In this document: one piece after another, positions 59,219 to 64,000 of the stretch
Layout of the letters: each line of letters begins with the position of its first letter
Position numbering within the stretch: the stretch's first letter is position 1
Source: Pleurostoma richardsiae
Lineage: Eukaryota; Ascomycota; Sordariomycetes; Calosphaeriales; Pleurostomataceae
Reading direction: 5' to 3'
Assembly (NCBI GenBank): GCA_030052745.1
Contig: JANBVO010000056.1
Coordinates: 1 to 64,000, forward strand
DNA length: 64,000 bases
Made by a program: the position numbers and the translations under genes
The notes under the pieces: generated by a model
What the model saw: only the letters and a program-made list of their open reading frames with translations
The model's database searches: none
What the model was told of the DNA's origin: nothing

Positions 59219-60161
59219 ACAGCAAACAGTCGGAGACCGTGCGGGGGAACGAGCGAGTGTTCTCCATTTGCGTGAAGGGCCACAGACGAAGACGGCGTCC
59301 AGGCCAGAGGAGAAGGCGGGAGGGAAGAGAACGAGGAAAGGTGAGTAGCAGGTAGGAAAACAATGGCAAAAACCAAGACGGGCGTAATCTCGGGTCCGCG
59401 AGGGGGTTTGTCCTGTTGCATACCTAGGCCGTTATCCGAGCCCATTAATACCCAGGTTCCCTCTATATATATACACACATGCACGCACATGCAGAGGCGA
59501 ACTGGCGTTCGTCCGACCGTGTTGGCGCGACGCAGCTCGGCAGCACTAAACTTACCTTTACCTTGGCTATTGCTTCTTCCCTTTGGCTTCTGTTTGTCTC
59601 GTCCCGTCCTGGTCGAATGAGTATTTCTCTAGCAGCCCCTCCATGTCACTCAGGCCGGACAGAGTTACGTCAAAATCCCCTTCCAACTACCCCGGAGGAC
59701 ACTGGGTAAGGCGTGCCGGAGGTTTTATCTGAGGGGGTTGGTTGGCCGGGCTGGGCTGGGTCTGGGCTGGGCCGATCGGGAAACCTGCCTTGCAGGATGC
59801 ACCACCGCGTCAAGTCTTTTTGGGTACCAGCGCAGAAAACCTCCGATACAAGGCAAGAAATCTCCGAGGCTTCACTGGGGCGCTCGGACGCCATGCTAGG
59901 CGGCCATCAGATGCGACGCTGCGGATGGGGGCTGGGAGGCCGAGGCGGCGCGCCCCTGGGATATTACCGGACTAACACGGGCTAGGGGCCGGTCCTGTGG
60001 CGGCAGGCCTGTGCTGGAAGGCGTGCATTAGGTACCTCGGGGGAACGGTTGGGGTAGACACACGCTCTCACACACGCACAGAGTCACAGTAGGTCCTCGA
60101 AGGGGGAGGAGCTAAGACGAGGAAAATTCCCCGATCAGCCCAGCCACTGCGTCGTTACACT

Positions 60162-60171
60162 TACGGAGTAC
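60162..60171 (+). repeat. Dispersed motif TACGGAGTAC
   Basis: The third copy of the 10-base core found at 45779 and 51338. Confidence 0.55.
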
Positions 60172-60188
60172 ATGCATCATCACGTATC

Positions 60189-60204
60189 GCACGCACGCAC
60201 GCAC
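60189..60204. repeat. GCAC microsatellite
   Basis: About four head-to-tail copies of a 4-bp unit (CACG/GCAC) in non-coding DNA. Confidence 0.7.
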
Positions 60205-61726
60205 ACCACTCGCCTGCTGTGACGTAGTCAAGGTAGCTAGACAGTTGCAGATTGTGACGGTGAAGAGACGGGGACGAGGCAAAGGATCTGCTGGTTCTAG
60301 AGCTCATGGCTGTATCTCCCCTTCGAATGTCGCATCTAGTGCGCTGCGAGGCCCATGTTTCTGTGTGTTGGCATCCCGAAATAGATCTGGAGGTTCTTCT
60401 GGCCTGCATCTGCCGTGCTTGGCGCACAGCCGGATACGAGGCACGGGTTGGCGCTTGTCTACGGTGTCGCGCTTTAGGGTGGAGTGCCGCATACGTTCAT
60501 GGTACGGTACAAGGTAGAGAACGTTTTCTCTATACATCGCTCCGACATATCTCTGAAGGTTAACCGAATTTCCACCGGTCCATTAGTCTGACATACTCCT
60601 GCCGATCACATATTGTGAGATTCATCGAGAATGACAGTCTTCTGTGAATGTGATCGCTTTTCCTTCCACTGCATGTTTCAATAGCTCGACCACGTCTTTG
60701 ACCTGTCCATCGTCTCGGTAAGCCATTGCTACCGAACGCTGAGACGCACGTAATAGTCCTGAGTTGTTACTGGTAGTTGGCTTCCTCAATCTGGGAGACC
60801 GTCTTCTCTTTAAGCAGACCGCTTTCCTACAAACCGGCCCATGTTCGCCGACTGAGGTCGGCCACGGGATGCCACGAGATCTCCATCAGCAGCGAGGTTC
60901 TCCGTGACCTCGTCGGTGCAGTTAGGAGAGACACATCGTCGACTGGATGACTTCAAACGAATAGAAATGGACGATGTGCAGAAGGGGTACTTTCAGGCCT
61001 GATAGCAGATTTCGAGGGCAGGCCTCACTTAACGTGTCACCCTTGTGTGAAGATGGCAGGCATCCAGACAAGGCTTTGACGTCTGCCCCTAACGTGCGTA
61101 CGTGGCCACCGGGTTATGGGCTTTTGTCAGAAGAGCCAGGTGGTTGCTCTATGCCTGTTTTTGCTGATTCCGGTAAGCGTTCTGCAGGTGTCATGGCATT
61201 TCATTCCGGTAGTAACTGGCCTGTGCCTTGATGTTTCACAAAGAGAAGATATGGCGAAGTATCTGTCTTCGCCTTGGGTGCCAAGGGTGCTTCACGGCAT
61301 GTTTTACCGCTCAGAAATATGTTTCGGGGGAAGGACGCCGACATCGATCGGCGAGTGGAAGGCGAGGACTTACAGTATACATGTGGCACGAGAAGAAGGA
61401 GGAGTACGGGGACAGAGTAGGGCATACGAGGCAAGGATCGTTGAGACTCTGCAGTGCAAGATCCAGAGGAGCAACCGTTTGCATTCATTGCGAGGAACTG
61501 AGAGGGGCTCGGCACACCCATTCAAACAGTTGCATTACCATATTAATGCGATATATATGGGTGGGTAGACAGAGGATAAGGCACCTTGACTTGAAGGCGC
61601 CTACTCAGATATACGCATTTGAGAGACCGTGTCAAGTGACTGGGATATTATGTTCACCTTTTAAATGCTCTCTCCAATACCCCTTTCTTCCCGCCGTTGC
61701 CCATACTTGGCCCTCAATGCTATTTC

Positions 61727-64000
61727 CTATGAAGATGTAAACCGAATAATTTGCACCAGGCCGGAGTAATGTCCCAAGACATACGTCCCATCGTAGGAAG
61801 CTGCACATCTGGGCCTGTAATCTGGAGGGAGCCAGAGGACCTTTCGACCATCGTGGATCAGCCAATCTCCAAGAATCAAGTACTGCATAATCCGAGACGT
61901 CTCATAAAGAGACAATCTAGTGATTTGGAGTAGGAATAGCCTTCCGCAGTCAGTTTTAGGGAATTGACTGTCGTCAGATAATAAGAGACTCCTAATAGCG
62001 TGGTCAGTATTCAGTACGTGCTTCTCCTCACCGGTCGACATGTCCCAAAACCGGGCTGTCCCGTCAGATGAGCCAGATGCCACCGTCTTGCCATCTGCCG
62101 AGGTGGAGATAGCTCTGATCCGAGAATTGATGGGTAAATCAAGCACCTGCTGCACATTCTCCCCCGTTATTGGGTCCCAGAGCCGAACCGTCCCGTTAAA
62201 TGAGGCTGACACTATAGTCTTGCCATCTTCGGAGAAGTTGACAGCGCTGACCCCCTCAAAGCGGCCTGTGGACACCTTCATCTCTTCGCCCTTCCTTACG
62301 TCGCAGAGGAGTACTGAGCTGTCCGAGCCACACGCCATCATCTTGTCGTTTTGTGAGAAGGCGATAGCGATGTACCCCAAACGGTGGATTTCGAGCACCT
62401 GCCTCACCTTGCCTGCCACTATGTCCCAGACTACGACCTGCTCGAATGAGCCCACCGCTACCGTCTGGTCATCTTGTGAGAAGGCAATAGAACTGAACGG
62501 CCAGCTGAGAACCTCGAGCGCCTGTCTCTGTTCACCCGTCATCACGTCCCAGACCCGAATTATCTTGAGTGAAATTGTCGCTACCGTCTGGGTATCGTGT
62601 GAAATGGCGACAGCGTAGACATAGTGGTCGGGGCCTCTAAGCACCTGCATTTCTTCACCTGTCGTTACGTCCCAGACTCGGACCGTACCATCATCTGAGC
62701 CTAACACTACCGTCTTGCTATCCTGCGAGAAAATGATGGTTTCGATAGATGCATAGCCAGGACCCTGAAGTAGATGCCTCTTTTTGCCTGTCGTCATACA
62801 TCGGAGCCAAGCTGTCCCATTCACTGAACCTGACGCTACTGTCTTTCCGTCTTGTGAGAAGGCAATAGTGCGGACTTCCTGGTGGCCCTCTAGTACTTGC
62901 ATCCCCTCACCTGTCGTTGTGTCCCATGATTGGACCGTATCATCGTCTGAGCCCAGTAGTACTGTCTTGCTGTCTTGTGAAAAGGCGATAGCGTTGACTC
63001 CCTTGTGGCCCTCAAGTGCTTGCCTCTCCTCACCGGTCGTCGCGTCCCAAAGTCGGATTGTCCCGTCGTAAGAGCCTGAGGCGACAGTCTTGCCGTCTCG
63101 TGCGAAGGCGACAGCCTTGATATTGTCTCCGTGGCATTCGAGTGTTTGTCGACAAGAGTTCCACTCTAAGGAAACTTTTGGCAACAGCGAGATCCAGTTT
63201 GAGGTATACTTCTCGAATAGGCATCGGACCACGCTTCGTTTCGGCGCGAAAACAATCGCAGAAGCATAGACTTGAAGAGGACACTGGTCAATTATTGAGC
63301 GAAAATTGAGAAGGAATCGGTTGGCATCATCCAAAAAGGCGATAACGCCAACATTCATGGTGGGCTACATAACTCGTGTCAGTTAATGTGAATGACTTTC
63401 CAGTGGAGCGACGTACGCCAACGAGAACCCGTAGACTGCTAATCATAGAAAAGCTCTCGGAAATCTTCCCCAGAAGGCTTAATGCTTCCAGCCAATGGAG
63501 AAAGTGCCGTGTGAGGAAGTGGTACGCTTGATGCGCGTCGGTTATATGTATCTTGCTGCGTTCCAGATGGTAGACCCAATACAAGCATGCGTACCGAACA
63601 TGTGTTGGTAGACACGATTCGACTCTTGCGAGATCAACGTTTGCACGAGTGATTCCGGGCACCTGTAAGTTGCAGATATCCTTCTTTAAGTGGCCACTTG
63701 AAGACAGGAGGTCTAGACAGCTCGCCGCGATGCTACTGTGTGTCGCCGTCTCGTCTACCCAAAATGGGTTGGTATCACGCTTGCCAGGATCGACGAGGAA
63801 GTCACGGAATGATAAGTGGAAGAGCCGCACGGGTGAGGTTGACTTGGACGGGACGCTGAGGACGGAATGGAGAAGGTCCATCATGTCATCAACCACTGCC
63901 CTGGAAACTGAGATGAGATTTGCGAGAGATAATGTTGACAGTGGCTCAGCCAGGAGCACAATAGAGCCAACGATTTTGCGGAAGATGTCTGTCACGTCTT
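61727..64000 (-). CDS. NACHT-WD40 NLR-like protein, 3' part (5' end outside window)
   Basis: The gene enters from the right edge and is open to position 64000. Exons are 64000-63417 (5' end missing) and 63364-61727, with a 52-nt intron. The first visible part is the region just after a NACHT ATPase in fungal NLRs (IVLLAEPLSTLSLANLI, LLHSVL, PVRLFHLSFRDFLVDP). A helical segment follows, then PLQVYASAIVFAPKRSVVR, the usual linker before the WD40 domain. About nine to ten WD40 repeats follow (for example AFARDGKTVASGSYDGTIRLW), several lacking the WD pair. The end, WLIHDGRKVLWLPPDYRP and GHYSGLVQIIRF, is the common C-terminal cap. Related proteins control non-self recognition and programmed cell death (HET-E, NWD2); the effector domain and NACHT lie outside the window. 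Repeat-to-repeat identity looks moderate, not the near-identity of fast-evolving HET repeats. Confidence 0.92.

Larger units (their letters stand above)
58456..61726. other. Intergenic region between the PAS factor and the NACHT-WD40 gene
   Basis: About 3.3 kb. Apart from the doubtful minus-strand frame listed separately, no gene is supported. It contains a TATATATACACAC run near 59463, a TAGGTACCT copy at 60029-60037, a TACGGAGTAC copy at 60162-60171 and a GCAC tandem run at about 60189-60204. Confidence 0.5.

Noticed and set aside
62040-62618. 192-codon plus-strand frame inside the WD40 domain
   Set aside because: It is antisense to clear WD40 repeats and arises from their periodic codons.

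Overview
The window is nuclear DNA of a filamentous ascomycete, most likely a Sordariomycete. The genes carry short introns (mostly 49-125 nt) with GT..AG ends and CTRAC-type branch sites. The protein set is typically fungal: Zn2Cys6 regulators, a canonical fungal Ras, an Ecm11-domain protein and a NACHT-WD40 immune-receptor-like protein. Most genes below were assembled by joining exons by eye; each joined reading frame was checked for phase, and all lengths come from those joins.

Left part (1-8.9 kb): about 3 kb without a clear gene. Then comes a gene for a carbohydrate-binding (AMPK-beta/CBM48-like) protein with a long disordered tail, convergent with the SWR1-complex subunit SWC2/VPS72.

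Metabolic block (9.3-15.1 kb): a saccharopine-dehydrogenase-like NAD(P) oxidoreductase, an aldo-keto reductase, a dual zinc-finger (C2HC plus Zn2Cys6) regulator and a short-chain dehydrogenase. The regulator and the short-chain dehydrogenase are divergent and share a promoter. An identical 15-bp element containing CGG-N4-CCG lies upstream of the oxidoreductase and in the shared promoter. A weaker relative lies upstream of the aldo-keto reductase. This looks like a small locally regulated pathway and is the best candidate here for an undescribed system.

Housekeeping block (15.7-43.2 kb): ADE1 (purine synthesis), a TDA10-like kinase, ECM11, NBP35 (cytosolic Fe-S assembly), glia maturation factor (Arp2/3 regulation), a MoaB/Mog-domain protein, canonical RAS, a disordered protein of unknown function, IDI1 (isoprenoids), a GNAT acetyltransferase, RFA2 (RPA32) and a peroxisomal Lon protease ending in the PTS1 signal SRL. 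Several have extreme exon structures: a start exon of exactly ATG (GMF), one of 4 nt (RFA2), a 9-nt internal exon (MoaB gene) and an apparent GC-AG intron.

Right part (43.2-64 kb): a 12.6-kb gene-poor stretch with dispersed short motifs (TACGGAGTAC, TAGGTACCT) and microsatellites. It is followed by a Zn2Cys6-PAS transcription factor whose zinc cluster is split by an 8-nt microexon and a 721-nt intron. At the right edge lies the 3' part of a NACHT-WD40 gene that runs out of the window. I found no tRNA, rRNA, CRISPR array or recognisable transposon.
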